Assembly: GCA_015484595.1 (NCBI GenBank)
Contig: WFMM01000070.1
Span: forward strand, 1 to 32,819
Source: Nitrospirota bacterium
Lineage (GTDB): Bacteria > Nitrospirota > Thermodesulfovibrionia > Thermodesulfovibrionales > JdFR-85
Direction: 5' to 3'
DNA length: 32,819 nt
Shown: positions 23,600 through 32,819 of the stretch, piece after piece
How positions within the stretch are numbered: position 1 is the stretch's first letter
Layout of the letters: every line of letters starts with the position of its first letter
The notes under the pieces: generated by a model
Databases searched by the model: none
What the model was told of the DNA's origin: nothing
Seen by the model: the letters and a program-made list of their open reading frames with translations, nothing else
Position numbers and translations under genes: made by a program

Positions 23600-23705
23600 T
23601 TTGAGGGGCTTTGCCCCTCAAACTCCCCAATATGGTTAAATTATTAAATCCTTACTGGGGTTTCAAAGGGGCGTAGCCCCTTTGAGAGGGCTATGCCCCC
23701 TCAAA
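23600..23705. repeat. Cluster of three GC-rich palindromes (REP/BIME-like)
   Basis: Three hairpins follow each other: a perfect 10-bp stem at 23600-23622 (loop TTT), a perfect 9-bp stem at 23664-23684 (loop GTA), and an 11-bp stem with one mismatch at 23681-23705 (loop TAT). All share the pattern CAAAGGGGC-NNN-GCCCC. The first and second are also inverted copies of each other, with TCCCCA/TGGGG flanks around an AT-rich centre (about 23630-23655). A similar TTTGGG..CCCAAA hairpin lies at 552-569. They may also end the rng-larE-glcF transcript. Confidence 0.7.
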
Positions 23706-23712
23706 GTTCTGG

Positions 23713-23742
23713 TTGAGGTTTTCGGAGTAGGTGAATTATAAA
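23713..23742 (+). promoter_or_regulatory. Candidate sigma-70 promoter for the FmdB-like gene
   Basis: TTGAGG (23713-23718), 18 bases, TATAAA (23737-23742). The predicted start near 23749 puts the 23755-23779 hairpin almost at the 5' end of the mRNA. Confidence 0.55.
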
Positions 23743-23754
23743 TAAATCGATATC

Positions 23755-23779
23755 TTAGAGCCTGTAGAACAGGCTCTAA
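23755..23779 (+). promoter_or_regulatory. 5' leader hairpin abutting the ribosome site
   Basis: A perfect 11-bp stem TTAGAGCCTGT/ACAGGCTCTAA with an AGA loop ends one base before AAGGAGG, the ribosome site of the FmdB-like gene. It may protect the mRNA 5' end or modulate translation. With no U-run after it, it is unlikely to be a terminator. Confidence 0.6.
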
Positions 23780-23792
23780 AAGGAGGTCGGAG

Positions 23793-24011
23793 ATGCCAAT
23801 ATACGAGTATAAATGTAATAGTTGTGGGGCAGAGTTTGAGAAACTGGTATTTGGCTCTCAGAAGGTAACATGCCCTGACTGTAGCAGTGACGACCTGACA
23901 AAGAAGTTTTCCGTGTTTGGAATGAGCGGAGTGGAAAAGCCCTTTGCAGGCTCATCAGGTTGCTCAAGCTGTGGAAGCAGCGGAAGCAGTAAATGTAGCT
24001 CCTGCAAGTAA
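23793..24011 (+). CDS. FmdB-family zinc ribbon protein
   Basis: The 72-aa protein starts [12 protein letters not shown] and has a second CPDCSS pair at about residues 27-30, forming a four-cysteine zinc ribbon. A glycine/serine-rich tail with two more cysteine pairs ([15 protein letters not shown]) follows. This is the standard FmdB/YgiQ-type small regulatory protein pattern; named for a proposed regulator of formamidase, its true function is unknown in most bacteria. A strong AAGGAGG site precedes the ATG. It is monocistronic and converges on the lipoprotein gene. Confidence 0.92.
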   Translation: MPIYEYKCNSCGAEFEKLVFGSQKVTCPDCSSDDLTKKFSVFGMSGVEKPFAGSSGCSSCGSSGSSKCSSCK

Positions 24012-24014
24012 GCC

Positions 24015-24446
24015 TTACCTTGGGTAAGAAAAGGGGTTGTTCCTAAGGATATCATCCAGTCTAAGTGGCGAAAGCCTGTACTGAAAGGCAGTAAGCCCCT
24101 TTTCGCTGTAATATCTACCGTTTGCCTTCCAGGAGCCCTCCCACCTTATGTAAAGGATCAGCTTTTCCCTATCAATGTCCACCCACTCGGGCTTGAAACT
24201 CAGGGTTGCGTGGTCGAACTCCTTGATTGAGCTTATTATCTTCAGATAACCCTTTCTGGTGCAGTAGGTCTTAAATACCGAGCGGTCGCCCTGAAGATAG
24301 GCATCCTTCAGCTTTTCTGCAATCCTGAATGCCTCCTTTGTAAGCATTGCCTCCTGAGGCACGGGCTTTTTCTCCTTAGAAGAGCAGGCACCTATTAGGG
24401 ACAGTCCAAGCAGAATCATTAACACTATGGAAAAGGACTTTTTCAT
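24015..24446 (-). CDS. Lipoprotein of unknown function
   Basis: The N-terminus is a lipoprotein signal with lipobox LIGAC (Cys21), followed by a charged linker and a ~110-aa domain ([28 protein letters not shown]... [20 protein letters not shown]). The alternation suggests a small NTF2-like or similar alpha+beta fold, but I do not recognise the family. Its ATG overlaps the epimerase stop by ATGA, so the two are co-translated. Confidence 0.7.
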   Translation of the reverse strand: MKKSFSIVLMILLGLSLIGACSSKEKKPVPQEAMLTKEAFRIAEKLKDAYLQGDRSVFKTYCTRKGYLKIISSIKEFDHATLSFKPEWVDIDREKLILYIRWEGSWKANGRYYSEKGLTAFQYRLSPLRLDDILRNNPFSYPR

Positions 24447-25414
24447 TCGGCCTCCTTTAAGGATATGAGAAAGTCTCTGTTTTCCTTGTACCAGTTAACG
24501 GTTCTTTTTATACCCTCTTCTATCCTGACTTTTGGCTCCCAGCCAAGCAGGGTTCGGGCCTTTGTGATGTCAGCCCAGGTGGCCTCAACATCCGCAGGGT
24601 GTCGCTCAAGCCAGTTTATCTGTGCCTTCTTGCCAAGGGCCTCTTCTATAAGGTTGATCACATACATGAGCACCACGGAGTTGTCGTTTCCAAGGTTAAT
24701 AATCTCGTAACCCTTCTGGTCAAGACACCTTATGGTTCCATCAGCTATGTCGTCAATGTAGGTGAAGTCCCTTTTCTGTTTACCATCACCGAAGACAGGT
24801 ATTGGTTTTCCCCTATCGATATTTTTGATAAACTTAAAAATGCTCATGTCAGGTCTGCCAGCAGGCCCATAAACAGTAAAGTATCTGGGTATGATGATGT
24901 CCAGTCCGTAAAGGTAGTGGTAACTGTAGCAGACCGCTTCAGCTGCCTTTTTGGTTGCTCCGTAAGGGGCGAGGGGCGTGTCGGTTCTCTGGCTTTCAGA
25001 AAAGGGCATTTCGTTAAAACCATAGAGGCTTGATGTGGATGCAAGGACAAACCTGTTTACACCCCTGTCTTTACAGCACTCAAGCAGGTTTATCGTGCCC
25101 TTTACATTGGTGTCAAGGTAAACCCAGGGGTCTTTAACCGAATACCTGACACCTGCCCTTGCTGCAAGGTTTATACAGGCATCAAAGTTGTGTGCTTCAA
25201 AAAGGGACTTAACTGTATCGTAATTCACTATGTCCCCTTCCACAAATGTAAAACCCTGAAACCCCTCAAGCTGTTTAAGCCTCCACCTTTTAAGCCTTGG
25301 GTCGTAGTAGTCGTTCAAATCATCAATACCCACTACAGAGTCTCCTCTTTTAAGAAGCCCCTCTGCCACCTTGCTTCCTATAAAACCCGCAACTCCTGTT
25401 ACCAGAACCTTCAT
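24443..25414 (-). CDS. NAD-dependent nucleotide-sugar epimerase, UDP-glucuronate 4-epimerase-like
   Basis: This extended short-chain dehydrogenase (323 aa) probably interconverts UDP-glucuronate and UDP-galacturonate for surface polysaccharide. The Rossmann loop TGVAGFIGSKVAEGLL is at residues 6-22, the NAD-site LAARAGVRYSV at about 84, the STSSLYG serine-threonine motif near 126, and the YGATK catalytic tyrosine-lysine pair near 151-155. PRYFTVYGPAGRPDM and the early DDLNDYYDPRLKRWR match glucuronate epimerases better than GalE. GGAGGA lies before the ATG. Only one linked gene (a lipoprotein) is present, so the polysaccharide is unknown. Confidence 0.88.
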   Translation of the reverse strand: MKVLVTGVAGFIGSKVAEGLLKRGDSVVGIDDLNDYYDPRLKRWRLKQLEGFQGFTFVEGDIVNYDTVKSLFEAHNFDACINLAARAGVRYSVKDPWVYLDTNVKGTINLLECCKDRGVNRFVLASTSSLYGFNEMPFSESQRTDTPLAPYGATKKAAEAVCYSYHYLYGLDIIIPRYFTVYGPAGRPDMSIFKFIKNIDRGKPIPVFGDGKQKRDFTYIDDIADGTIRCLDQKGYEIINLGNDNSVVLMYVINLIEEALGKKAQINWLERHPADVEATWADITKARTLLGWEPKVRIEEGIKRTVNWYKENRDFLISLKEAE

Positions 25415-25437
25415 GTCTCCTCCATTCTTTATTGATT

Positions 25438-25466
25438 GTTTTAAAAGCTTTTTCTTTTTGTATCAA
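25438..25466 (-). promoter_or_regulatory. Candidate sigma-70 promoter for the epimerase gene
   Basis: On the minus strand: TTGATA (25461-25466), 17 bases, TAAAAC (25438-25443). It lies back to back with the plus-strand promoter at about 25477, so the two transcripts may compete. Confidence 0.45.
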
Positions 25467-25476
25467 CCTGTTATGA

Positions 25477-25482
25477 TATAAT
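25477..25482 (+). promoter_or_regulatory. Extended -10 box for the DUF4390-ntrY-ntrX unit
   Basis: A perfect TATAAT preceded by TGA forms an extended -10 element; the -35 region is a T-rich stretch of low quality. The predicted leader is about 97 nt long before the ATG at 25586. Confidence 0.55.
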
Positions 25483-25585
25483 GATAATGCCCTAAGTTGC
25501 AAGTGTACATAAAGCCTGTGAGCTGGTTCAGTACACACAGTGCCCTGAGCTTTGAAGGAAAGCCTTTCAAAAAGGTGCCTTAATC

Positions 25586-26170
25586 ATGGTAAAAAAGACA
25601 GTAGTTATAATTCTTTTGATCCTTTTTCCCTTTGTGTCTTCAGTCGGTGCAGAGGAAAAGGGCCTTACCATATCTGGTCCCTTCATAAAGACAGAAGGGG
25701 CAAGGTTCACCGTAAGTTTTGAGCTTAAGGCCACAAAGCAGTACAGCCAGTCAATAAGGCAGTCCCTTACAAAGGAGTTCAATGTCTATGTTGACCTCTT
25801 CAGACACTGGGGAATATGGCCTGACGAGTTTATAAAGGGAAAAAAGTATGTAAGAACCCTCAGTATAGATCCTATAAAAAAGGAGTTCGTCGGTGGCTCC
25901 TTTGATGGTGAGGTCTATCTTTATAAGAGGTTTAAGGGCTTTGAGAGTCTTCTTAAGTGGTTTTTGACTTTTGACAAGGCCCTTGAGGAGTCAATGGTGG
26001 GGCTTGAGCCAGGAAGGTACTATGTGAAGGTTACGGTGGAGTCAAAGAAGAGCGGACTTTCATCGCTTATATCAAATATCCTGATTTTGCTTCCCGTGCA
26101 TGATTTAAAGATTGAAAAGAGCTCACCCTACTTGCTCTGGGATGGAAAGATCCTAAGGGTTGAAAGATGA
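25586..26170 (+). CDS. DUF4390 protein encoded upstream of an NtrY-like kinase
   Basis: The 194-aa protein has a signal peptide (residues 1-22, ending SSVGAEE) and a single beta-rich domain: AEEKGLTISGPFIKTEGARFTVSFELK, then SIRQSLTKEFNVYVDLFRHWGIWPDEFI and PGRYYVKVTVESKKSGL. This matches DUF4390, a periplasmic family commonly encoded next to NtrY-type kinases; it may serve as a sensory partner, but this is untested. It overlaps the kinase gene by ATGA. Confidence 0.8.
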   Translation: MVKKTVVIILLILFPFVSSVGAEEKGLTISGPFIKTEGARFTVSFELKATKQYSQSIRQSLTKEFNVYVDLFRHWGIWPDEFIKGKKYVRTLSIDPIKKEFVGGSFDGEVYLYKRFKGFESLLKWFLTFDKALEESMVGLEPGRYYVKVTVESKKSGLSSLISNILILLPVHDLKIEKSSPYLLWDGKILRVER

Positions 26171-28107
26171 GCAGTTACGCTGTTACAAAGATATTTCTTA
26201 TCCTGCTTTTTAATCTCTCCATAATAGCCATTCTTACCCTTGGGTTCTTTATATTCAAGAGCCTCTTTAAGCTCTATATTGCAAAGAGAAACAGGGTGAT
26301 TGGGTATCGGTTCAGGACAAAGATAGTTGCCCTCTTTGTGACCATCACCCTTATACCATCGGTGCTACTTTTTTTGATTGCCACAGGCGTGCTGTCTGCC
26401 TATATAGACCGGTGGTTTAGCCCCAATATAAAGATACCCATTGAAAACGCCATGTTTATTGCCCAGACCTTTTATGAAAAGGAAAAACAGAAGGTTCTTG
26501 AAGAGGGTAAACGCTTCCTGAAGGGCCTTCCCATTTCAAAGGAATACAGAACAAGGTGGTTAAAGAAGGCCTCTGAAAAAGATACCGAGACCGTCAGGGC
26601 AGCCTTTAAAGGAGTTGAGGGTGTTGAGGTTATTACATCTCCAGAGGGTGACATCATACGGGCGGCAATCCCTGTAATCAGGCAGGGCAGGGTAAGAAAT
26701 GTGCTTTTAATCGAGGAGACCCTTCCAAAACAGTTCGTGCTTCACGCTGAAAAGATAAAGGAGGACTACGAAAACTTTCTTACCCTTTATCAGTGGAAGA
26801 TACCCCTTAAGACAAATTACATCCTGCTTATGGGATTCCTTACACTTTTGATAGTCTTTGCTGCCATATGGGTTTCCCTCAAAATATCGAATTGGATAAG
26901 CGTTCCAATCCAGAAGCTGGCCTATGCTACTGAGCAGGTTGCAAAGGGAGACCTGGATGTAAGGGTTGACCTCAAAAGAGACGACGAGATGGGCATGCTG
27001 GTTGACTCCTTTAACAAAATGGTCAAAGAGCTTAAGGAGATAAAGGAGTCCCTTGAGAGTGCCTATCTTGAGTCTGACCGAAGGAGGGTCTGTTTTGAAA
27101 ATATCGTCGAAAATATAGACTCCGGGGTGGTCTCTGTAAATGAAAAGGCAGAGGTCATAACCATAAACTCCACTGCCGCTGAGATACTGGGCGTTAAGAC
27201 AGAGGAGTTGGTGGGAAAGAGATACGAAAGGATTTTTGATTATATAAAATCCAAGGAGATAGTGGAGTTCTTCAGAGGGATAAGACTTGCGGAGTTTAAT
27301 AGTTCAACAAGGCAGTTTGAGGTGAAAATAGGTGGGCATACCAGGGTGTTGAAGGTGTTTGTTTCCAACCTTAGAGACAGCTATGGCCATTCGCTTGGGT
27401 TGTTAGTGGTCTTTGAGGACATAACAGAGTTACTTAAGGCACAGCAGGCCCTTGCATGGCAGGAGGTGGCAAGGAGGATGGCTCACGAGATTAAGAATCC
27501 CCTCACGCCGATTAAGCTTTCTGCAGAGAGGATACTGAAGAAGTGGAAAAGGGGAGATGATAACCTTGGAAGTGTTATTGAGAGTGCAACTAATACTATA
27601 ATAAAAGAGGTTCAGCAGCTTCAGAGCATGGTTAATGAGTTTTCAAGGCTTGGCAGGATGCCCCAGATAAGAAGGTCTGAGACTGATTTCAACGAGCTAC
27701 TGGATGAGCTAAAACAGATTTATCGTGACTTTGATGACAGGCTGAAATTCATCACAGAGGGTGACCTGCCGAAGGTCAAGATTGACCGTGACCAGATAAA
27801 AAGGGCATTAATGAACCTGATTGACAACGCAATAGCTGCTACTGATGATGGAGGAAGCATCACCCTTTTGGTAAAGTATCATGAAAGTCCAGGGCAAATA
27901 GGCATTGAGGTTCGGGACACTGGAGTCGGTGTTTCAGAGGAGGACAGGGATAAACTGTTTTTGCCCTACTTTTCAAAAAAGAAGGGTGGCACTGGACTTG
28001 GACTTGCCATTGTGCATAAGATTATAACAGACCACGGTGGTAAGATAAGCGTCAGTGACAATGAACCAAGGGGGACGGTTTTTAACATTGGATTACCTGT
28101 GGACTGA
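26167..28107 (+). CDS. ntrY: NtrY-like sensor histidine kinase
   Basis: This membrane-bound kinase phosphorylates its partner response regulator. Order: membrane helices at about residues 8-30 and 52-74, a sensory region, a third helix at 218-240, a HAMP linker (to ~295), a PAS domain (~305-420, FENIVENIDSGVVSVNE), the HisKA dimer with catalytic His440 in RRMAHEIKNPLTPIK, and the HATPase with NLIDNAIAA, DTGVGV and GGTGLGLAI. The three-helix/HAMP/PAS order with AHEIKNPLTPIKLSAERI is the NtrY signature. It is coupled to the DUF4390 gene and followed by the ntrX-like gene. Confidence 0.92.
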   Translation: MSSYAVTKIFLILLFNLSIIAILTLGFFIFKSLFKLYIAKRNRVIGYRFRTKIVALFVTITLIPSVLLFLIATGVLSAYIDRWFSPNIKIPIENAMFIAQTFYEKEKQKVLEEGKRFLKGLPISKEYRTRWLKKASEKDTETVRAAFKGVEGVEVITSPEGDIIRAAIPVIRQGRVRNVLLIEETLPKQFVLHAEKIKEDYENFLTLYQWKIPLKTNYILLMGFLTLLIVFAAIWVSLKISNWISVPIQKLAYATEQVAKGDLDVRVDLKRDDEMGMLVDSFNKMVKELKEIKESLESAYLESDRRRVCFENIVENIDSGVVSVNEKAEVITINSTAAEILGVKTEELVGKRYERIFDYIKSKEIVEFFRGIRLAEFNSSTRQFEVKIGGHTRVLKVFVSNLRDSYGHSLGLLVVFEDITELLKAQQALAWQEVARRMAHEIKNPLTPIKLSAERILKKWKRGDDNLGSVIESATNTIIKEVQQLQSMVNEFSRLGRMPQIRRSETDFNELLDELKQIYRDFDDRLKFITEGDLPKVKIDRDQIKRALMNLIDNAIAATDDGGSITLLVKYHESPGQIGIEVRDTGVGVSEEDRDKLFLPYFSKKKGGTGLGLAIVHKIITDHGGKISVSDNEPRGTVFNIGLPVD

Positions 28108-28141
28108 GCAGGGTAAGAGATTTGTTTAAGGAGTTTTTTGT

Positions 28142-29488
28142 ATGCAATACACAGTGCTTGTGGTGGATGACGAGGCAGGAATAAGGGAGAGCCTCAAGGA
28201 CATACTGGAAGACGAGGGTTACGAGGTTTTAACCGCTGCCAATGCCCAGGAGGCAGTAGACCTGTTTAACCATTCTTCACCTGACCTTGTTTATCTTGAT
28301 ATATGGCTTCCAGACCGTGACGGACTTGAGGTGCTTGAGGAGATAAAGGCAAAGGACAGCTCCATTCCAGTTGTGATGATATCAGGACACGGAACCATTG
28401 AGGTCGCAGTAAAGGCTACAAAGCTTGGTGCCTACGACTTCCTGGAAAAACCCCTTTCCCTTGAAAGGGTGCTACTTACAGCACAAAGGGCCATCGAAAG
28501 GGGAAGGTTAGAGTTAGAGTACAGGCAGTTAAAGTCAAAGCTTTCAGACAGATACCAGTTTGTGGGACGCTCAGATACGGTAAGAAAACTCAGGGAAGAG
28601 GTTGAAAGGGTGGCAAAGACCAGCAGCAGGGTTTTAATTACAGGAGAAAGTGGCACTGGAAAGGAGCTTATTGCAAGGCTCATTCACGAAACGAGCCCAA
28701 GGAGTCATCAGCCCTTTGTGGAGGTAAACTGTGCAGCCATTCCACAGGAACTTATCGAAAGTGAGCTTTTCGGGCACGAAAAGGGCTCTTTTACAGGGGC
28801 CCATGAGAGAAAGAAGGGCAAGTTTGAGCTTGCCGACAGAGGCACCCTGTTTCTTGACGAGATCGGGGACATGTCACTTCTTACTCAGGCTAAGGTCCTG
28901 AGGGTAATAGAGACACAGGAGTTTCAGAGGGTAGGAGGTAGCAAGAACATAAAGACCGATGTCCGAATCATAGCTGCGACAAACAAAAACCTGGAGGAGG
29001 AGGTCAGAAAGGGTAACTTTCGGGAAGACCTCTTTTACAGACTAAATGTCATACCCATCCACATACCACCACTGAGAGAGAGAAAGGAGGATATCCCTGT
29101 TTTGGTTGATTATTTCTTAAAGACCATCTCTGCTGAATATGGCCGTCCACCAAAGACCATAAAAGATGATGCCCTTCAGTTAATGATGCAGTATGACTGG
29201 CCAGGTAATGTAAGGGAGCTTAAAAATGCAGTTGAAAGGCTGGTAATAATGTGCCCCTCTGATGAGATAACGGCCAGGGATATTGCCTCCTTTAAAAAAG
29301 ACTCAACCGAGGATTACTTTTCCTATAAAACCCTGAAGGAGGCAAGAGAGGCCTTTGAGAGAGACTTTATATTGAGAAAGCTTAAAGAGAATAACTGGAA
29401 TATATCCCGAACTGCAGAGATACTTAACATAGAACGAAGCAATCTATACAGAAAAATCAAAAGCTACGGAATTCAGATACACACTTGA
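28142..29488 (+). CDS. ntrX: NtrX-like sigma-54 response regulator
   Basis: This activator of sigma-54 RNA polymerase has a receiver domain (Asp10, Asp11, phospho-acceptor Asp53, Lys103), an AAA+ domain (Walker A GESGTGKE at 168-175, Walker [11 protein letters not shown], sigma-54 loop at 215-220) and a C-terminal Fis-type helix-turn-helix ([27 protein letters not shown]). The sigma-54 loop reads GSFTGA rather than GAFTGA; the substitution is conservative and occurs in other active members. It could plausibly act on sigma-54 flagellar promoters such as the one before flgF, but that link is unproven. The stop codon overlaps the str promoter. Confidence 0.93.
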   Translation: MQYTVLVVDDEAGIRESLKDILEDEGYEVLTAANAQEAVDLFNHSSPDLVYLDIWLPDRDGLEVLEEIKAKDSSIPVVMISGHGTIEVAVKATKLGAYDFLEKPLSLERVLLTAQRAIERGRLELEYRQLKSKLSDRYQFVGRSDTVRKLREEVERVAKTSSRVLITGESGTGKELIARLIHETSPRSHQPFVEVNCAAIPQELIESELFGHEKGSFTGAHERKKGKFELADRGTLFLDEIGDMSLLTQAKVLRVIETQEFQRVGGSKNIKTDVRIIAATNKNLEEEVRKGNFREDLFYRLNVIPIHIPPLRERKEDIPVLVDYFLKTISAEYGRPPKTIKDDALQLMMQYDWPGNVRELKNAVERLVIMCPSDEITARDIASFKKDSTEDYFSYKTLKEAREAFERDFILRKLKENNWNISRTAEILNIERSNLYRKIKSYGIQIHT

Positions 29489-29513
29489 CAAAACAGATCT
29501 TTTCTGGTAATAT
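29485..29513 (+). promoter_or_regulatory. Housekeeping promoter of the str operon
   Basis: A perfect TTGACA (29485-29490), an ideal 17-base spacer and TAATAT (29508-29513) preceded by TGG form a strong promoter. The -35 overlaps the ntrX stop codon. It gives the ribosomal genes their own transcript, starting near 29520. Confidence 0.8.
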
Positions 29514-29515
29514 AT

Positions 29516-29538
29516 CAAGTCTTTTTAAGAGAGACTTG
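29516..29538 (+). promoter_or_regulatory. Leader hairpin before rpsL
   Basis: Arms CAAGTCT and AGACTTG pair perfectly (7 bp, 9-nt loop) and the right arm runs into the GGGAGG ribosome site, so the stem could lower rpsL translation or protect the 5' end. The predicted transcript start lies at or just inside the left arm, which weakens the case. Confidence 0.4.
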
Positions 29539-29548
29539 GGAGGTTCAA

Positions 29549-29920
29549 GTGCCAACAATACAACAGTTAATAAGAAAAGGCAGAAAGAGGATCAAGGAAA
29601 AGACCAAGAGTCCTGCTTTACAGGGCTGTCCACAGCGTCGTGGAGTGTGCACAAGGGTGTACACCACTACACCCAAGAAACCAAACTCGGCTTTGAGAAA
29701 GGTTGCCAAGGTAAGGCTGACAAATGGTTATGAGGTAATTGCATATATTCCTGGTATCGGACACAATCTGCAGGAGCACTCAATCGTTCTCATAAGAGGT
29801 GGAAGGGTCAAGGACCTCCCTGGTGTGAGGTATCACATCGTAAGGGGTGCGCTTGATACGCAAGGTGTTGCTGACAGGCGTCAGGGAAGATCAAAATACG
29901 GTGCCAAGAGACCAAAATAG
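29549..29920 (+). CDS. rpsL: 30S ribosomal protein S12
   Basis: S12 sits at the decoding centre. The 123-aa sequence is typical from [11 protein letters not shown] to [12 protein letters not shown]. The streptomycin-related lysines are wild type in [11 protein letters not shown] and [11 protein letters not shown]. The start is GTG, five bases after GGGAGG. It is the first gene of the str operon. Confidence 0.98.
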   Translation: MPTIQQLIRKGRKRIKEKTKSPALQGCPQRRGVCTRVYTTTPKKPNSALRKVAKVRLTNGYEVIAYIPGIGHNLQEHSIVLIRGGRVKDLPGVRYHIVRGALDTQGVADRRQGRSKYGAKRPK

Positions 29921-29928
29921 GAGAGTAG

Positions 29929-30402
<474 letters not shown>

Positions 30403-30495
30403 GTTAACCTCTTAGGATTCCCTATTAGTAAGAAATTAATTTGCTTAATAGCTTGATGTGATAACTATTGTCTTTTAAAGGAGAAGGAGTAAGCG

Positions 30496-32568
30496 GTGAG
30501 GTTTCCATTAGAAAAAGTCAGAAATATCGGTATCATGGCCCACATTGATGCGGGCAAAACCACTACCACGGAAAGAATCCTTTACTATACAGGTGTGACA
30601 TACAAGATAGGTGAGGTTCATGAAGGCACTGCTGTGATGGACTGGATGGTTCAGGAACAGGAAAGGGGAATCACCATTACCTCTGCTGCAACCACCTGTT
30701 TTTGGCGGGAGCACAGGATAAATATAATTGACACACCAGGCCATGTGGACTTCACGATTGAAGTGGAAAGGGCATTGAGGGTGCTTGACGGTGCAGTGGC
30801 TGTGTTTGATGCAGCAGCAGGCGTGGAGCCCCAGTCAGAGACCGTCTGGAGGCAGGCCAACAAGTACAGGGTGCCAAGGATAGCCTTCATGAACAAGATG
30901 GACAAGATGGGTGCTGACTTCTTTATGTCCGTAAACTCCATGGTTGAGCGTCTTGGTGCTAATCCCGTGCCTGTGCAGATTCCAATCGGTGCTGAAGAGA
31001 CCTTCAGGGGCCCCATAGACCTTGTGAAGATGAGGGCCTTTTATTTTGATGACGAAACACTGGGGGCCAAGTTTGTGGAGGATGAGATACCCGATGAGTA
31101 CAGGGCTCAGGCTGAGGAGTACAGGGAGAAGATGCTTGAGGCCCTTGCTGATGTGGATGAAAATATAATGGAGAAGTATCTGAACGGTGAGGACATCACC
31201 GAAGAGGAGATAAAGAAGGCACTCAGACAGGGGACGCTTGAGATGAAGATTACCCCTGTGCTTTGTGGCTCTGCCTTCAAGAACAAGGGTGTGCAGCTTT
31301 TACTTGATGCAATAGTTGATTATCTGCCATCACCGATTGATATACCACCAGTTAAAGGTAAGACCCCTGATGGACAGGATGCCGAGAGGAAGGCATCCGA
31401 TGATGAGCCCTTTGCAGCTCTGGCCTTTAAGGTGATGACAGACCCTTATGTTGGGCAGCTTACATACATAAGGGTCTACTCGGGTGTGATGACTGCAGGC
31501 TCCTATGTTTACAACATTACAAAGGACAAAAAGGAACGCATAGGAAGACTTCTTAAGATGCATGCCAATAAGCGTGAGGAGATAAAGGAGATAAGGGCAG
31601 GTGATATCGCCGCTGCAGTGGGTCTTAAATACACCCTTACAGGTGATACCCTCTGTGACGAGAGCAATCCAATCATACTTGAGGCAATGGAGTTTCCCGA
31701 GCCCGTTATCTCCATAGCCATTGAGCCAAAGACCAAGGCTGACCAGGAAAAGCTTTCAGCAGCACTTGCAAAGCTTGCCCAGGAAGACCCATCATTTAGG
31801 GTAACCTTTGATGAGGAGACAGGACAGACCCTTATCTCTGGTATGGGTGAGCTTCATCTTGAGATAATAGTTGACAGGCTGATAAGGGAGTTCAAGGTTG
31901 GCGCAAATGTGGGTAAACCACAGGTTGCCTACCGTGAGACCATCAAGAAACCAGCCAAGGCAGAGGGTAAGTTCATCCGTCAGACAGGTGGTCGTGGTCA
32001 GTACGGTCATGTTCTTATAGATGTGGAGCCCCTTGAAAAAGGTAAGGGTTTTGAGTTTGTCAACAAGATAGTAGGTGGTGTGATACCAAAGGAGTACATA
32101 CCTGCTGTTGAAAAGGGAATAAAGGAGGCCATGGAGTCGGGGATACTGGCAGGTTATCCAGTGGTGGATGTGAAGGTCACCCTTTATGATGGTTCCTATC
32201 ACGAGGTTGACTCCTCGGAGATGGCCTTTAAGATTGCAGGCTCCATGGCATTTAAGGATGCCTGTCAGAAGGCAAACCCCGTGCTTCTTGAACCTATAAT
32301 GGCTGTTGAAGTGGTTACACCTGAGGATTACATGGGTGATGTTATTGGTGACCTTAACTCAAGAAGAGGCAAGGTTCAGAGCATGGAGAAAAGGGGTAAT
32401 TCCCAGGTTATCCGTGCTGAGGTCCCCCTTTCAGAGATGTTTGGTTATGCAACAGACCTCAGGAGTAAGACACAGGGCAGAGCAACTTACACCATGCAGT
32501 TTTCCCATTACGAGGAGGTTCCAAAGAACATTGCAGATACAATAATCTCAAAAGTTAAGGGAGAGTGA
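30496..32568 (+). CDS. fusA: Elongation factor G
   Basis: EF-G moves tRNAs and mRNA through the ribosome using GTP. G motifs are intact: [15 protein letters not shown], the RGITI switch, [17 protein letters not shown] and CGSAFKNKG. Domains II-V follow ([19 protein letters not shown]). The length of 690 aa is normal. The start is GTG after AAGGAG. It follows rpsG by 93 bp, which contains no clear terminator. It is the only EF-G visible, so it cannot be sorted between translocation and recycling types. Confidence 0.98.
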   Translation: MRFPLEKVRNIGIMAHIDAGKTTTTERILYYTGVTYKIGEVHEGTAVMDWMVQEQERGITITSAATTCFWREHRINIIDTPGHVDFTIEVERALRVLDGAVAVFDAAAGVEPQSETVWRQANKYRVPRIAFMNKMDKMGADFFMSVNSMVERLGANPVPVQIPIGAEETFRGPIDLVKMRAFYFDDETLGAKFVEDEIPDEYRAQAEEYREKMLEALADVDENIMEKYLNGEDITEEEIKKALRQGTLEMKITPVLCGSAFKNKGVQLLLDAIVDYLPSPIDIPPVKGKTPDGQDAERKASDDEPFAALAFKVMTDPYVGQLTYIRVYSGVMTAGSYVYNITKDKKERIGRLLKMHANKREEIKEIRAGDIAAAVGLKYTLTGDTLCDESNPIILEAMEFPEPVISIAIEPKTKADQEKLSAALAKLAQEDPSFRVTFDEETGQTLISGMGELHLEIIVDRLIREFKVGANVGKPQVAYRETIKKPAKAEGKFIRQTGGRGQYGHVLIDVEPLEKGKGFEFVNKIVGGVIPKEYIPAVEKGIKEAMESGILAGYPVVDVKVTLYDGSYHEVDSSEMAFKIAGSMAFKDACQKANPVLLEPIMAVEVVTPEDYMGDVIGDLNSRRGKVQSMEKRGNSQVIRAEVPLSEMFGYATDLRSKTQGRATYTMQFSHYEEVPKNIADTIISKVKGE

Positions 32569-32601
32569 AAAAAAGTAGAGATTTTTTTGTTCCCTTTTTG
32601 G

Positions 32602-32607
32602 TATATT
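32602..32607 (+). promoter_or_regulatory. Candidate extended -10 promoter before tuf
   Basis: TATATT preceded by TGG is an extended -10 element in the 109-bp fusA-tuf gap; the -35 is a weak T-rich stretch. It would let tuf be expressed beyond the str transcript. Confidence 0.4.
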
Positions 32608-32650
32608 ATTAATCCGTTTTTGATAGGCATAGAAAGTAAAACAAATTTAA

Positions 32651-32819
<169 letters not shown>

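Noticed and set aside
23600-23705. Possible CRISPR-like array
   Set aside because: The units are self-palindromic, of unequal spacing and inverted relative to each other; there are no equal direct repeats and spacers and no cas genes.
30403-30495. Terminator or extra promoter between rpsG and fusA
   Set aside because: Only a small AGGTTAACCT palindrome is present at the rpsG end; no stem with a T-run or good hexamer pair was found.
31792-32202. 136-codon open frame antisense to fusA
   Set aside because: Shadow of a highly conserved gene; composition is a by-product of the EF-G codons.

Overview
The window looks like an ordinary chromosomal stretch from a motile, Gram-negative-type bacterium. 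It has lipoproteins with lipoboxes, LPS-ring and P-ring flagellar genes (flgH, flgI), an NtrY/NtrX pair and a sigma-54/sigma-28 flagellar hierarchy. Mid-range GC, heavy AGG/AGA arginine use and the gene mix (flavin-dependent ThyX, long PurC beside a class II PurE, radical SAM-DUF2344 fusion beside RNase G) suggest a Thermodesulfovibrio-like Nitrospirota. That placement is an inference from gene content and is not proven here.

Layout. 1-446: end of a PrmA-type methyltransferase. 589-2086 (-): purE-purC. 2245-4599 (+): thyX and a PilT-like ATPase with an MshEN domain. 4600-14314 (-): a long flagellar block, read flgF-flgG-flgA-flgH-flgI-flgJ, then flgM-flgN-flgK-flgL-csrA-fliW-pfk. 14492-15896 (-): an HDOD protein with two small genes. 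15999-17607: a small HNH protein, a LolB/DUF4292-like lipoprotein and a DUF3568-like lipoprotein. 17608-23543 (+): radical SAM-DUF2344 fusion, RNase G, LarE and a GlcF-like Fe-S protein. 23544-24011: palindrome cluster and an FmdB zinc ribbon. 24015-25414 (-): nucleotide-sugar epimerase and lipoprotein. 25586-29488 (+): DUF4390 protein, NtrY-like kinase, NtrX-like sigma-54 activator. 29549-end (+): str operon rpsL-rpsG-fusA-tuf, with tuf cut by the window end.

How it works together. The flagellar block shows a staged programme. A -24/-12 (sigma-54) site lies just before flgF, ahead of the rod, L-ring and P-ring genes. A near-consensus sigma-28 promoter lies before flgM, ahead of the anti-sigma factor, chaperone, hook-junction genes and the CsrA/FliW switch. 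The last gene of that run is a phosphofructokinase, so a glycolytic enzyme appears to share a transcript with CsrA. A second, weaker sigma-28-like site precedes the HDOD gene. Many genes overlap by ATGA, which indicates tight translational coupling.

I see no phage, CRISPR array, transposase, toxin-antitoxin pair or defence system, and no clearly new multi-gene system. The best leads are regulatory architecture (internal sigma-28 and sigma-54 sites, probable leaderless starts, csrA-fliW-pfk), domain combinations (MshEN-PilT, three-cysteine LarE coupled to a GlcF-like protein, class II PurE next to PurC) and palindromic intergenic elements.
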